In this document: piece by piece, positions 11,496 to 22,573 of the stretch
Layout of the letters: each line of letters begins with the position of its first letter
Position numbering within the stretch: the stretch's first letter is position 1
Source of the DNA: Mastigamoeba balamuthi
Taxonomy: Eukaryota; Evosea; Mastigamoebida; Mastigamoebidae
Direction: 5' to 3'
Assembly: GCA_902651635.1 (NCBI GenBank)
Contig: CACRSC010000029.1
Coordinates: 139,022-203,021 of the forward strand
DNA length: 64,000 nucleotides
Notes under the pieces: generated by a model
The model's database searches: none
What the model was told of the DNA's origin: nothing
What the model saw: the letters and a program-made list of their open reading frames with translations, nothing else
Program-made: the position numbers and the translations under genes

Positions 11496-13576
11496 CTAGT
11501 GTGATGCAACCCAGGTGGCCAGGCTGTCGACGAGCGTCTTGCGGGGGAACGGGTCCACCCAGTTGTCTGGGCACGGGAAAATGTAGTCCATCGCAGCTCC
11601 TTCGTGCGTAGTGAAGAAGAGGCCCAGCCAGTGCGCCTCGTACGGCCCCTGGCGGGGGTTGAGCGAGCGGTGAACCTCGGGGAGGAATATCTGGCGCGAG
11701 AGCTGAACAGGGCCGTCAACAAGCTCCTGGCCGCTCGCCTGGGCGGTTACGTAGTAGAGGTAGCGCATGGCCCACTCGTCGGGGTGCACCACGGGGTCCG
11801 AGTGGTCGAAGTCGGCCAGAGTGCCGGTGACAGAGGCGTAGAGGCGATCGGTGGGCACCGTGTGGTTGGCCCACCACTCGGTGCGGGTCTTTGTGGAGAG
11901 CAGGCGCATGCTGTCCAGCAGAGCGCCGAGGAGGTTCTTGAGCCTTTGGATGTTCTCCTCGTAGCCGAATACCGGGTGCAGCAGGTCGAAGTTGAACAGC
12001 AGGCTCCTCACGAGTTCGTACCCAGACTACGTGTGTCGTGCCATTGCGAGTGTTCAGAGTAAGCACTACTGCAATAAGTGGGGGTTATGTGGGTACCTTG
12101 AGTGCGTCGGGGAACACCAGATGCGACTGGCGGAGCTCCTGCGGGGGGTTGAGGTTGGCCAGGTCCAGGAGCGCCTCGGAAGCGACTCGTGTGATGAGGG
12201 CGGTGTTCTGGACGATGTGCGTCAGTCTGGGGACGAGGCCGTTGACGAGCAGCTCGACCCACGCCATCATGTCCGCCGCCGTCTCGCACACTCTTGGGGG
12301 GTTGCTGACCGTCTCGCCCAGCCCGCAGTCCCCCAGCGACGTGCCGTACACGACGCCGTCGAGCGTGATGACGCCACGGATGCGTCTGCCCCACGGCAGC
12401 TCCGCGTGCTGCGCCATGATGTGCATGGCGTCGACGGTGCCCCTCGAGAACCCGACGAGCACGAAGTCGTCCACGTCTGTGCAGTTCAGTTGTGTTGTCG
12501 GTCAGTGAACATCCAGGGCAGGCGCGTGGGTCGCTGCGGGGGCTGTTCGCACTGCTACCGACGAGGTCGAGGAACAGGCCGATGCGGGAAACGAGGCGCG
12601 GGACGACGAGCTCGGGGAGGCTGAGCGACTCGAGGGAGCCCACGCGCTGGGCGAAGTATACGACGTTGTAGAGCGGCGTCCCGTCGGCCGCGTCGACGCT
12701 CCCGGCCCTCACGATCTCGCCCAGCGGCACGTCGACGTCGTCGAGCACGCTGTTGTCCCACCTGCGCGTGTGCAGCGAGCCCGAGTGCACCTCTCGTGAG
12801 GCCGGGCCCGACCGAGTTTCTTCATCCGGTTTTTGTTCCGAGATGTTGACATTCCGTGGAACAAAAGTGGACGTACACGGGAACCGTGAGGGGACGATCC
12901 TTGAGCGCCTGCCTGAACGCTAGGGCGAACGTCGAGGACGCGTTGTAGGCCGCGCCCAGCGCGTCGCGGGGCACGAACTCGTTGAACATGCCGCTGAGGC
13001 TGACGATCGTCACGGGCGCCTTCCCTGCTGCCCTCCTCGCTGCCAGAGGCGCCATCGGGTCAGCGACCCTGCTGACAGGCGTGTTGCTCTCCACCCTCCT
13101 GCAGTCGCTGGGCCTGACGCGGGCGAACGCGGCGTCGATGGTGCTGAGGTTGCTGAGACCTGTGCCCGGGGACAGCTGTGAGACGAGAAGTCCCATGGAA
13201 ATCCAAGAAATTGACACTATGTGTGGTGGGGGATCAGAGGACGGCAACGCACCGCACGCTGCGACGAGCTGAGGCGGGGGGTAGAGCAGGGCGTGGTGCA
13301 TGCGGTCTTCCTGGGATGGGTTGAACCGAAGCGATTGATCAGAAACCACAGCGACGTCGAATTGAACTCCAGTTAGTTGCGAGGAGTGAAACCTGAGAGA
13401 GACGCGACGGCGGGATAAGGTCAGGGAGCTGCTTCACTTACCGAGAGGTCCGGGTAGTTGTGGCGCAGGTGCGAAGCGAAGATGCCACGGAACTCGCTGA
13501 GCGAGTCGCCCCCTGTGGCCCCGAGGGCTGCCGCTGCTGCCGCGAGAACGAGTACTGCACACAACGCAGGGCGCAT
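11496..13576 (-). CDS. Secreted alpha/beta-hydrolase-like protein, tandem copy 5
   Basis: Fifth paralogue. It starts with MRPALCAVLVLAAAAAALGA, a signal peptide. The elbow is GFSRGT on exon 5 (about 12430-12450), followed by VVYGTSLGDCGLGETVSNPP. The sequon is ANHT and the C-terminal box is LGLFFTTHEG, so the first His of the usual FHTTH is Phe here. If this box supplies the catalytic His, the second His is the more likely one. The last intron is GT-AG (AAG|gtaccc). Copies 2 and 5 share MFNEF and GEIV blocks and look like sister genes. A TATTAAAT sequence lies about 50 nt upstream of the ATG. Confidence 0.8.
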
Positions 13577-14086
13577 TTCGACAGCCGTTGTTGCTGCTGA
13601 ACGCTTACTGAGGTGGACTACGATTTAATAACGGAAATAAACTGCAGCCGTTTGGCGATGACGCAAGGCGTGCTGAGAGAACTCCGAAAAGACGCCGAGA
13701 GGAAAGGCGAATAAAGGGCATCACGTATCTCAACGTGCGGTGCTGCGGGTACCGAAAACTGCAAGAGAAGTGAACCTTGCGGGGAGGTGCTTCCGTTGTG
13801 CCCGCAGCAACACCGATCGGCCGGAAAGATCGAAGATACTCGACGACTGTCGCAAAGCTTGTTTGATGCAGAGTGGAGCTCTTATCGAGTTATGCCCCCT
13901 TGACTATGTGTCTAGTTCTGCCGCGGAGAGAAGAGACCACCTCATTGACCGCACATACCTCATAGAGCAGAATGAATCTCACAATTCAACCCCGACTCAT
14001 TTTCTTCACAGCAAGCAGCAAAAGCTGCGAACAGTATCAAGGGTGTTCAAGCGACGCCCACTGAGCGGGGCATGCCCTCAGCGACC
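13577..14086. other. Spacer between hydrolase copies 5 and 6, no gene seen
   Basis: Contains the AT-rich core-promoter candidate upstream of copy 5 and a GATGACGCAA element near 13660. No coding exon supported. Confidence 0.4.
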
Positions 14087-16063
14087 TCAGCCGGAGCGCT
14101 GTGCGATCCAGGTGGCGAAGCTGTCGACCAGTGTCTTGCGTGGGAAGGGGTCCTCCCAGCCATCGGGGCACGGCACCGCGTAGCTCAGCGTGGTCCCCGA
14201 GTGCGTCGTGTGGAAGAGGCCCAGCCAGTGCGCCTCGTACGGCCCCTGGCGGGGGTTGAGCGAGCGGTGCACCTCGGGGAGGATCATCTGCCTCGAGGTC
14301 TGCACGAGGCCGTCAATGAGCTCCTGGCCCGTGGCCTCTGCCGTGATGTGGTACATGAAGCGCATGGCGTACTGGTCCGGGTGCATCTCGCTGTACGTGT
14401 GGTCCCTGTCGTTGAGTGTGCCCGTGACAGAGGCATAGAGGCGGTCGGTGGGCAGCGTGTGGTTGGCCCACCACGCCGCGCGGCCCCTGCTGGTCAGGAG
14501 GTGCACGCTGTCCACAAAGGCCCCGACGAGGTTCTTAAGCTTGAGGATGTTCTCCTCGTACTCGAGTACCGGGTGCATGACGTCGAAGGTGAACAGGATC
14601 TCCCTCACCAGATCGTCCCACGTCTTGTGTTTTGCCTTAGCGTGAGAGGCGTTTTGGGAAGGAATGCGGAGGGAATACAAAAACGTCGTCACCTTGAGGG
14701 CGTCGGGGAACGCGAGATGAGTGCGGAGGAGCTCCGCGGGGATGGGAACGCGGGCCAGAGCGAGGCCGACCTGCGTGGAGACGGCGGTGATGAGCGCCGT
14801 GTTCTGGATGGAGTGCGTCATCTTGGGGACCAGCCCGTCGGCCAGGCGCTCGACCCAGTCCATCGCGCCGTGCAAGTTCTCGCAGAGGCCCGTGAGGTCG
14901 CTGCGGACCTCCCCGCACCCGCAGTCGGCGAAGCCGGAGCCCAGGGCCACGCCGTCGAGCGTGATGACGCCGCGGATGCGGCTGCCCCACGGCAGCGTGT
15001 CGGCCTGCGACATGATGTGCAGCGCGTCGACTGTGCCCCTCGAGAAGCCCACCAGAACGAAATCGTCCACGCCTGGGGGGCAGCGGGTAAGCTTGCTACG
15101 ACGAGGGGTGAGCTGAGAGTGGGCAATGACGGACGGCTGCCGACGAGGTCAAGGAACTTGGTGATGCGCGAGACGATGCGGGGGACGACGATGTCGTAGT
15201 GCAGCAGCGACTCGAGGGACATCTCGCGCTGGACGAGGAGGACGACGTTGTACAGCACAGTGCCATCGGGCGCGTCTACGCTGCCGACCAGCATCAGCTC
15301 CCCCAGGGGCACCTGGACGTCGGACAGGCGCTTGTTGTCCCACCTGCAGGCGCAGCAGAGCAGAAGAGTTCCCGCACACAATTGCCGACGCGGCCCCGCA
15401 CAGTTAATTCAAAACCTGAGAGCCTCCCAGGACACGGACGACGCACACTGGGACGGTGAGGCGCGGGTGGGCCTGGAGCAGCTGCTTGAACTCGCGGGCA
15501 AGCACGGACGACGCGTTGTAGGCTGCCAGGAGAGCGGGGCGCGGGACGAACTCGCCGGCCATGCCGTTGAGGCTGATGATCGTCACGGGCGCCTTCCCCG
15601 CCGCCCTACGCGCTGCCAGCGGCGCCATGGCGGACAGGCCGTTGCTGCCGACGTGCATGCTGTCGTCGAGCCTCTTGCAGTCGCTGGGCTTGACGCGGGC
15701 GAACGCAGCGTCGACGGCCCCGAGGTCTCCGGACTCTGTTGGGAGGCAAGCGAGTCGGTCGGTGCGGACAATTCGACAAACGCGACGCACGACGGGCTTG
15801 GACGAGCTCCGGTGTGGGGAACAGCAGGCTCTGGCGCATTTGGTCCTCCTGTGCACCGTCCCGGAGGAACACGTGCGTGTGGGCGTGTGAAAAATGGACG
15901 ATTCTGGAGCTTCAGAGAGCCAAGGGGGACTGGGAAGGCGCCTTACACTGAAAAACGGGTTGTTGTACTGCAGGTGCGACGTGAAGATGCTGCGGAACTC
16001 GCTCAGCGTGTCCCCGGAGCACAGGGCGACGCCCACAGCGAAGACCACGAGCAGCCTCCTCAT
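14087..16063 (-). CDS. Secreted alpha/beta-hydrolase-like protein, tandem copy 6 (divergent)
   Basis: Sixth paralogue. I prefer the start MRRLLVVFAVGVALCSGD at 16063, which aligns with the other signal peptides; an in-frame ATG nine codons upstream (16090) is possible. The elbow is GFSRGT, but the following block reads GVALGSGFADCGCGEVRSD, unlike copies 1-5. The last exon has the MHPDQYAMRFMYHITAEATG variant shared with copy 7. Copies 6 and 7 thus form a separate subgroup. The C-terminus ends at 14087 with TLVDSFATWIAQRSG. A perfect TGACGTCA lies at 16235-16242, 172 nt upstream of the start, nearly the same distance as in copy 2. Confidence 0.8.
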
Positions 16064-17074
16064 CGCAGAGGTGGTCAGATTGTCGGCCATGAGTTTTGCG
16101 AGGTGAGATGCGATGGCGAGATCGATCCGCCAGAGAAGGGGATGCTTCTCTCTGTGCCTTTCGTTCGTGTGCTCTGCGGGCGAATGCGAAATGGATCGGC
16201 GGGCCCCCCGGTGGTGATTCTGTGAACTGGCTCGTGACGTCAGATGCGCGACACGCGTGTGGGCACACAACGGCCAACACGGCATTTCCTCCGGTGCTTT
16301 CGCGCTTCAGGGAAAACAGGGGGGAAAAGTCGGTGTCCCTCGGGTGCACCTTTGTTCAATCCACCAACCCCTACCCCGCAGGTGTGGGCGGGCCTGCTGG
16401 GGAACAGCCTGGCAGCCGGCTCGCACAGCAGGCTCGCAGCAGCACAAGCGTGCCACCGCACTCGCCCCGCGCGACGGGGGCGACAGTGGCTCGGATGCAC
16501 CACAGTTCTCTGCTGGCCTGGCGGTGTTCTTCTTTGGTCGCCTTCCAGAAGTCTCAAACGTGCCCGCCACCGCTTTCCAGAGGACCGGGTGAGGTCTGCC
16601 GGAGAGGGACAGACCACCGTTGGTGTGCCGTCGGCCATCTCCGGTCCCCTGCTCATCCGCTGCTGCTCGAAGCTGAGAAGTGGCCGAGTCTGGTCATCGC
16701 TGTGGGCGTCTGAAGCATCGCCCAAGCGTCGGGTGATTGGAGTGCTGAGGCCTAATGGGGAGCGGCCCGCGACAGCTGGCGGCTCGGAGACGTCTGTACC
16801 TGAGCGCTGCCCGCGTTCCTTTCTGGCGTCTGTGGTGTTCTCTCGCCCGCTCTGCTTTGTTGCCGAAAAAGTGATATCTGCTGATCAACAGAGCTCCCCG
16901 AGGGCGGCAGGGCATATTGTCAACGAGAGATTGGGCACTCAATGTCCAGTGCTTCCCCGCTGTGCGGCGTGGCCCCTGCCGTTCGGTTGATTCCGTGAAG
17001 ATTGCCTCGGCTTTGTGAGTTTTTGCTCTGTGCGGTGTGTGCCCTCCTGTGAGGGCCTCAGCGGGGTTGGCAGC
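16064..17074. other. Spacer between hydrolase copies 6 and 7
   Basis: About 1 kb of GC-rich sequence with several open frames in all phases but no exon that I can support. Holds TGACGTCA at 16235-16242. Confidence 0.4.
16235..16242. promoter_or_regulatory. CRE-like palindrome TGACGTCA upstream of copy 6
   Basis: Perfect palindrome 172 nt upstream of the preferred start of copy 6, matching the site and spacing upstream of copy 2. Regulatory role is inferred. Confidence 0.4.
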
Positions 17075-19093
17075 TCAGTTGGAGTGTGTTGCGATCCAGG
17101 TGGCGAAGCTGTCGACGAGCGTCTTGCGCGGGAAGGGGTCCACCCAGTTGTCGGGGCACGGGAACATGTAGTCCAGCACAGCACCGGCGTGCGTCGTGTG
17201 GAAGAGGCCCAGCCAGTGCGCCTCGTACGGCCCCTGGCTGGGGTTGAGCGAGCGGTGCACGTTGGGCAGGATCATCTGCCTCGAGGTCGCCACGGGGCCG
17301 TCGACCAGTTCCTGGCCGCTGGCGTCCGCCGTAATGTGGTACAGGAAGCGCATAGCGTACTGGTCCGGGTGCATCTCGGGGACCGTGTGCGACTTGTCGT
17401 CCATAGTGCCGGTGAAAGAGGCGTAGAGGCGGTCGGTGGGCACCGTGTGGTTGGCCCACCACTCGGTGCGGCCCTTGGTGGTCAGGATGCGGACGCAGGT
17501 CACGAAGGCCCTGGCGAGGTTCCTGAGCTTGAGGATGTTCTCCTCGTAGCCGAGGATGGGGTGCATGACGTTGAAGTCGAACAGGATCTTCTTCACCATC
17601 TGGTCCCACGTCTGCGCTATGCTGTCAGCCTGTGGTCCCTGAGGGCCCGTTTGTCGTTGGGCGCACCTTGATGGCGTCGGGGTAGTCCAGATGGGTGTTG
17701 ATGAGCTCCCAGGGGATGGGGACGTTGCTGAGAGCAACGCCGACGCCGGTGGAGACGCTAGTGATGAGGGCGGTGTTCTGGATGACGTGGGTCATGTCGG
17801 GGACCAGCCCGTCGGCCAGGAGCTCGATCCAGGCCATACCCGACTGCAGGTTCTCGCAGAGGCTCGGGGGGTTGCTCCGCACCTCGTTGAACGCGCAGTC
17901 GGCGAACGCAGACCCCAGGACGACGCCGTCGAGCGTGATGACGCCGCGGATGCGGCTGCCCCAGGGCAGCGACGCGTGCTGCGACATGATGTGCATCGCG
18001 TCGATGGAGCCCCTCGAGAACCCAACGAGAACAAAGTCATCAACGCCTGCAGGAAGCGAAGTCAGAGGGAGCATCTGTGACACCAGAATCGACGAGCGGG
18101 GCGTCGCACGGCTGCCGACGAGGTCGAGGAACTTGGTGATGCGCGAGATGATGCGGGGGACGACGAATTCGTAGTGCATCAGCGACTCGAGGGACATCTC
18201 GCGCTGGACGAACAGCACGACGTTGTACAGCACAGTGCCGTCGGGCGCGTCGACGCTGCCCACCTGAATGAGCTTTTCCAGGGGAACCTCGATGTCGGCA
18301 AGCGCGAAGTTGTCCCACCTGCGGTCGTTCAGCGCACCCGATGACTCAGAGAGCCGATTTTGCCCTGAGCGGGCGTTTAAGGAACGTACACCGTGTCAGT
18401 GACGGGCTTCTCGCTGTTCCCGAGCAGACGCTTGAACTCGAGGGCGAGCGCAGACGACGCGTTGTATGCCGCCGACAGCGACGTGTGCGGGACGAACTCG
18501 CCAGCCATGCCGTTGAGGCTGATGATCGTCACGGGCGCCTTCCCCGCTGCCCGACGCGCTGCCAGAGGTGCCATCGGGTCGGGACCGTTCGCGACAGGCA
18601 TCCCAGCCTCGACCCTCTGGCAGTCGCTGGGCTTCACCTCGGCGAACGCGGCATCGACGGCGCTGAGGTCGCCGAGCTCTGAAATCAGTGCGGTGAGCGG
18701 TACAGACGACCCAAGTGTCGAGAAAAATAAAGTTGGATGGGTGTTGCTGGTGTGGGGCTGCTACGAACGGCGCGCTGCGACGAGCTTCGGGGTCGGGAAC
18801 AGAAGGCTCTGGTGGAACGACGACCCCTGCGCGCGGCGAGAAGGCGCCGGGGGGGATCAGATAAGGAAATTGGTGAGACCCGATGAAGCGAATGTGAGTG
18901 CGGGGGTGCGGGGGTATGGGAAGCGGCAAGCAAGGATTGAGACGGTGGTAACTGTCGGTGCTGCTGTGCGTACAGTGAGCCACGGGGAGTTGCGGTGCAG
19001 GTGCTCAGTGAAGATGCTGCGGAAGTGATCGAGGGTGTCGTCTGCCCCGAAGGCGAAACCGGCGAGTAGCAGAGCGAGAAGAACCTTGTGCAT
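17075..19093 (-). CDS. Secreted alpha/beta-hydrolase-like protein, tandem copy 7 (divergent)
   Basis: Last copy of the array. Signal peptide MHKVLLALLLAGFAFGADD starts at 19093. The elbow is GFSRGS (about 18010-18030), followed by GVVLGSAFADCAFNEVRSNPP; this and the MHPDQYAMRFLYHITADASG block place it with copy 6. It keeps the ANHT sequon, LFHTTHAG and the TLVDSFATWIATHSN ending. Exon 3 carries KPSDCQ/VTIISLNGMAGEFVPH; the first block in the family is usually PSDCKR. Six exons, last intron GT-AG (AAG|gtgcgc). Secreted hydrolase of unknown substrate. Confidence 0.8.
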
Positions 19094-19495
19094 TTTCCAG
19101 GTGTGTTAAGAATTAACTGAAGTATGAGAGGCGATGACGAGGTTTTGATACACGCAATCTCGCTGTTGTTCAAAGCCCCCCGCAGAGCCGGCGAGGGGAA
19201 AACCGGATTATTACGTCTCTTAGCAGAACGGCTATCGATTCTGCCGATTCCACCTGGTTTCATCCTTCCACACAGGAAAAACTGGGGTATTTTACACCGG
19301 TGCTCAAATCGAAACTGGACTAATCAAGCCCCAGATGCACCCGCGTCACCAAGGGGCACATAAAGTTACTCAAACCTGAGTGCACCCTTCGTCGGCGACC
19401 CTTCTCAGAACCGCACCATTGCGCCGATCAGGCGCCCTGCTGCGCGTTCTGCTGGCGTTCTGTGAACGCGTGACGTGTGCGCGTGCGGGAGTGAC
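19094..19495. other. Spacer between hydrolase array and TRAF-like gene
   Basis: 5' flank of copy 7 and 3' flank of the TRAF-like gene. No coding or RNA gene seen. Confidence 0.4.
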
Positions 19496-21212
19496 TCAGA
19501 TCCAGCTGGCGTCCACGACGCGCACGACGACGCGCACGCGGCCCCGCCCGTCGGCAAAGTGCTGCAGGGCCTCGGGGGCGATGCCTATCTTGGGCCACCC
19601 CCTCCACTTGGACGGCCTCTCGAGCCACCCCGTCTTCTCGCCCGCCCCGCCCTCGGGCTCACTCTTGCCCCCGGCGGCCGACTCGAGCCGCAGCACCGGC
19701 AGCTTGGGGGCCTCGCTGCTGCTCCCCACGAGCTCGACGGTCACGCTGCCCTCGAACACGCGGTGCTCGGGCAGCTCGCCATAGTCGGGCCGCAGGTGTA
19801 TCGCCACGTCGGCGCCACGCGCCCGCAGGCGCGCTTGGAACGACAGGCCCGTCGCGGTCGCGAACGCGGGGCTGACGGCGCCCTTGTCCGAGGAGGCCTC
19901 GTCGAGGCTGGCCAGCCACCTGACCGTCTGCTGCGGCGGCCCTGCGGACGGGCACGCGGGGCCGCGGAAGCGCCGGGGGCCGCCGAGCTGGTCGCGCAGG
20001 CAGCGGATCTCGGCGTGGAGCGCCCGGATGTCCCTGTCCCGCGCCGCGAGCTCGTCGACGATGAACGGGATGTGCGTGGCCGAGTTCTCCGAGAGGTGCC
20101 TGGCGACGTCGCCGCGGGGGACAGAGCACGGGCAGCCCGCGCAGGGGCACGGGACCAGCGCAGCCGCACAGCTCGCCCGCTTGTGGGCCTCGAGGGCGCT
20201 GCGCTTCACCGAGGCCCCGCAGGGGCACTCGACGGCGGACTCGGGGCAGGAGGCCTCGTGGCTGGCCAGGGAGCTCGCGCACAGGGTCGCGGAGCAGAGA
20301 GGGCACGAGACGACGCGGTAGGGGCACTGGAGGGCGTGGAACGTGCTGTCGCGGCGGCTCACGACGGCTCCGCAGCCCGGGTTGGGGCACGCGACGGGGA
20401 CGTAGTCGCAGGACTCTGCGTGGACCGCCCGGGAGCCCAGGGGGACGTACATGCCGCAGCCACGGTCGGAGTACGGACACTGGATTTCAAGCCTGCAGAG
20501 GCGTGTCAATACAGAAGATAGACGAATCAACTGATTACTTCTCGTATTGGCTGAGGACGATGACGGAGGGCTGGATGAGGTCGTGGGGGGTCAGAGGGAT
20601 GGAGCACGCAGGGCACTGGCCCGACGTGCCCAGCCACAACTCGATGCACCCGCGGCAGAAGAGGCACGTGGTCTGCGAGATATCAGGAATCAGAACAAAT
20701 ATCCAGTGAAAGCAAATCCTGAGTCTTACCCGGTGAGAGTGCACCACAGGGTCGAGGGCAACGCACGAGCACAGCGGGCACAGCAGCTCTGCTGGGACCT
20801 CGCTGGCCTTGCGGAAGAGCGTCTCGGGAAGTCCGCCAGCCTTGACGTCAGGGGAGAATTTGACGTCAGCGGCCTCTGCCGCTGGCTCGGCCCTGTCCTT
20901 GGCACACATCGGCGTGGTCGCGCACACCCTGCTGAAGGTCTCTCCCTTCTCTGCTGTGCACGGCGCACTCACAGCCGTCCTGGGCCGTTTGGATCCAGAT
21001 TCCTCATTGGAATCGGAGGAATCTTCTGAAAATCTCTTGTGGGTCCGGGTGGCTGGGGGACACGTAGTGGGCTCGTCCAGGTCGGGGGCGACCGACGAGA
21101 GTATGGCGACCATCTCGGCCTTGAAGCGGGGGACGGGTATGCTGCGCGACTGCAGCTCGCGCCGCAGAGTCGGAACATCGAGCTGGCACCAGGACCTGCG
21201 ACGCCGCGCCAT
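19496..21212 (-). CDS. RING / TRAF-finger / MATH-type ubiquitin-ligase-like protein
   Basis: Three exons (21212-20730, 20672-20539, 20492-19496) give 537 aa in frame. Residues about 8-40 (CQLDVPTLRRELQSRSIPVP) resemble a SAP helix pair. After a Ser-rich acidic linker there is a C3HC4 RING: CPLCSCV in exon 1, then TCLFCRGC and CPACSIPL in exon 2. Exon 3 begins with TRAF-type zinc fingers (CPYSDRGC, CPNPGCG, CPLCSAT, CPCG). A short coiled segment (ELAARDRDIRALHAEIRCL) follows, then a C-terminal MATH-like beta domain (about residues 400-537). This order is typical of TRAF-family E3 ligases, common in Dictyostelium-like amoebae. Probably a cytosolic signalling or ubiquitylation protein; the target is unknown. 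Confidence 0.85.
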
Positions 21213-21322
21213 CAGTCAGCACACAGGTATGGTATCTCCCACCGTATGACGCCAAACCCGATTCATCTGGGAGGCCCCTCTTTCCATCGGTGATGAAAGG
21301 AGAGAACGAGAAGCAGTGTGAA

Positions 21323-21395
21323 GGTGCTTTAGCGTAGTCGGTAGCGCGTCGTGCTGATAACGCGAAGGTCCCAGGTTCGATCCCTGGAAGCACCA
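21323..21395 (+). tRNA. tRNA-Ile (anticodon GAT)
   Basis: A 73-nt cloverleaf without intron. Acceptor GGTGCTT pairs with AAGCACC; the D stem is GCG/CGC; the anticodon stem TCGTG/CGCGA holds loop CTGATAA; the T arm is CCAGG-TTCGATC-CCTGG. The A box (TAGCGTAGTCGG) and B box (GGTTCGATCC) are good pol III promoter elements, and a TTTT run follows at 21401. CCA is not encoded. The anticodon is GAT; nuclear tRNA-Ile in most eukaryotes is AAT, and the rest of the anticodon arm is like the eukaryotic one. Confidence 0.93.
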
Positions 21396-21584
21396 ACTTC
21401 TTTTACGTTTTATGCCAAATGATAGTATGGGTATCCATTAATACTTGCCGCGGGTGTATCGGGTGGGTGTTGCCGGCATGACACTTTCTCAAGGGCTCAC
21501 AGGACCCGATGCCCAGGTACTCGTACACGTGTGGTGGCGGAGCTTTCAGGTTCTCCGCGTGCAAAAATAGTGCTGCTGTTAGTC

Positions 21585-22573
21585 CTAGAAGTTCTGAAGC
21601 AGCTCCTTGAGCGCGATGATCTGCGCGAGCCGCGTGTAGTACTGCCCCTCGAGGCTCCTCAGCTCCTCCATCGTGCGCCGGGCGTCTGTCGCCTCGATGG
21701 GCTGCGAGGATGTGCGCGACCCCGGAGAGTTGGTCGCTGCGTTTGCGGGCGTCGAGTTGCTGCCAGCCTCGCGGTCGTGGTGGTCATGGTGGTCATGGCG
21801 GTCATGGTGGTCGTGCTCTGCGCCGTTCGCCTTGCGTGCCTCCTCCTCGGCCTTCTTCGACGCCAGCGCGGCGTGGCGCGCCGACTTGGAGCACAGAGTG
21901 AACGGCTCGGACTCGAGACGGGCCACTGCCTCGCCACTGGCGTTGCGCATGTCGATCACCAGGACCACCCGCCCGCCGAGATGCAACCTGGAAGAGTTGC
22001 AGAACCTGCCGTTTGCCGAACGTCAGAGTTACGTTCGAAGCCCGAGTATTCGGAAAACGTACGATCGGCAGCGGTCGAAAACGAAGACGAGCTCGTCGTC
22101 GGTGCCCGTCGCCTTGCGGTGCTTGTCCGAGGCGCCGATGGCGATGTTGTTGTGCTTGCCCCTGCAGCAGCGGTCGCACGGCTCCAGCGCTGCGATGCAG
22201 GGCCGAATGCCGATTAGGTGAAATGGTCTCTCGGGGCTGCGGGTGGGGCGACTGAGGGTGGCGCACGAGCTCTCGAGGGGGCCCCGTCGAGATGCAGAGT
22301 GGCCCCGATGCACGAAGACCAGATGTCCGACGCCGTGAGGCCGCACTCGCCCATCCACTGCCTCTTCACGACGACCGTGACCTGAGCGATATCAGAGAGC
22401 CTGTCAGTAGCTGAGCAAGGCCCTTCTCTCGGGTTTTCCCTTAGGGGCTGGCTGCGTGGCTGAGAGATGTCTGTACGCACCGTGAACGGGGCCGAGAGGT
22501 AGACTTTGGTGGACGAAATGGTGAGCGCTGGTCCGAGGGCACGGGGGCACGAGAGGGCAGAGTCGCAGTCCAT
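21585..22573 (-). CDS. Possible CudA/Rel-like transcription factor with His-rich tail
   Basis: Four exons (22573-22481, 22381-22267, 22189-22063, 22005-21585) join in frame to 251 aa. The core has a Cys pair with a basic stretch (PCDRCCRGKHNN), then FVFDRCRSFCNSSRLHLGG, a beta-strand VVLVIDMRN and SEPFTLCSKSARH. This pattern of short Cys motifs and strands recalls the immunoglobulin-fold DNA-binding proteins of amoebae (CudA type), but I recognise it by general pattern only. The tail has a lysine/alanine helix, a histidine-aspartate repeat (EHDHHDRHDHHDHHDR) that could bind metal, a Ser/Thr-rich linker and a final coiled-coil-like helix (RTMEELRSLEGQYYTRLAQI). Likely nuclear if the assignment holds. 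Confidence 0.6.

Noticed and set aside
21004-21396. Minus-strand frame MVLPGIEPGTFALSARRATDYAKAP
   Set aside because: Translation of the reverse strand of the tRNA-Ile gene.
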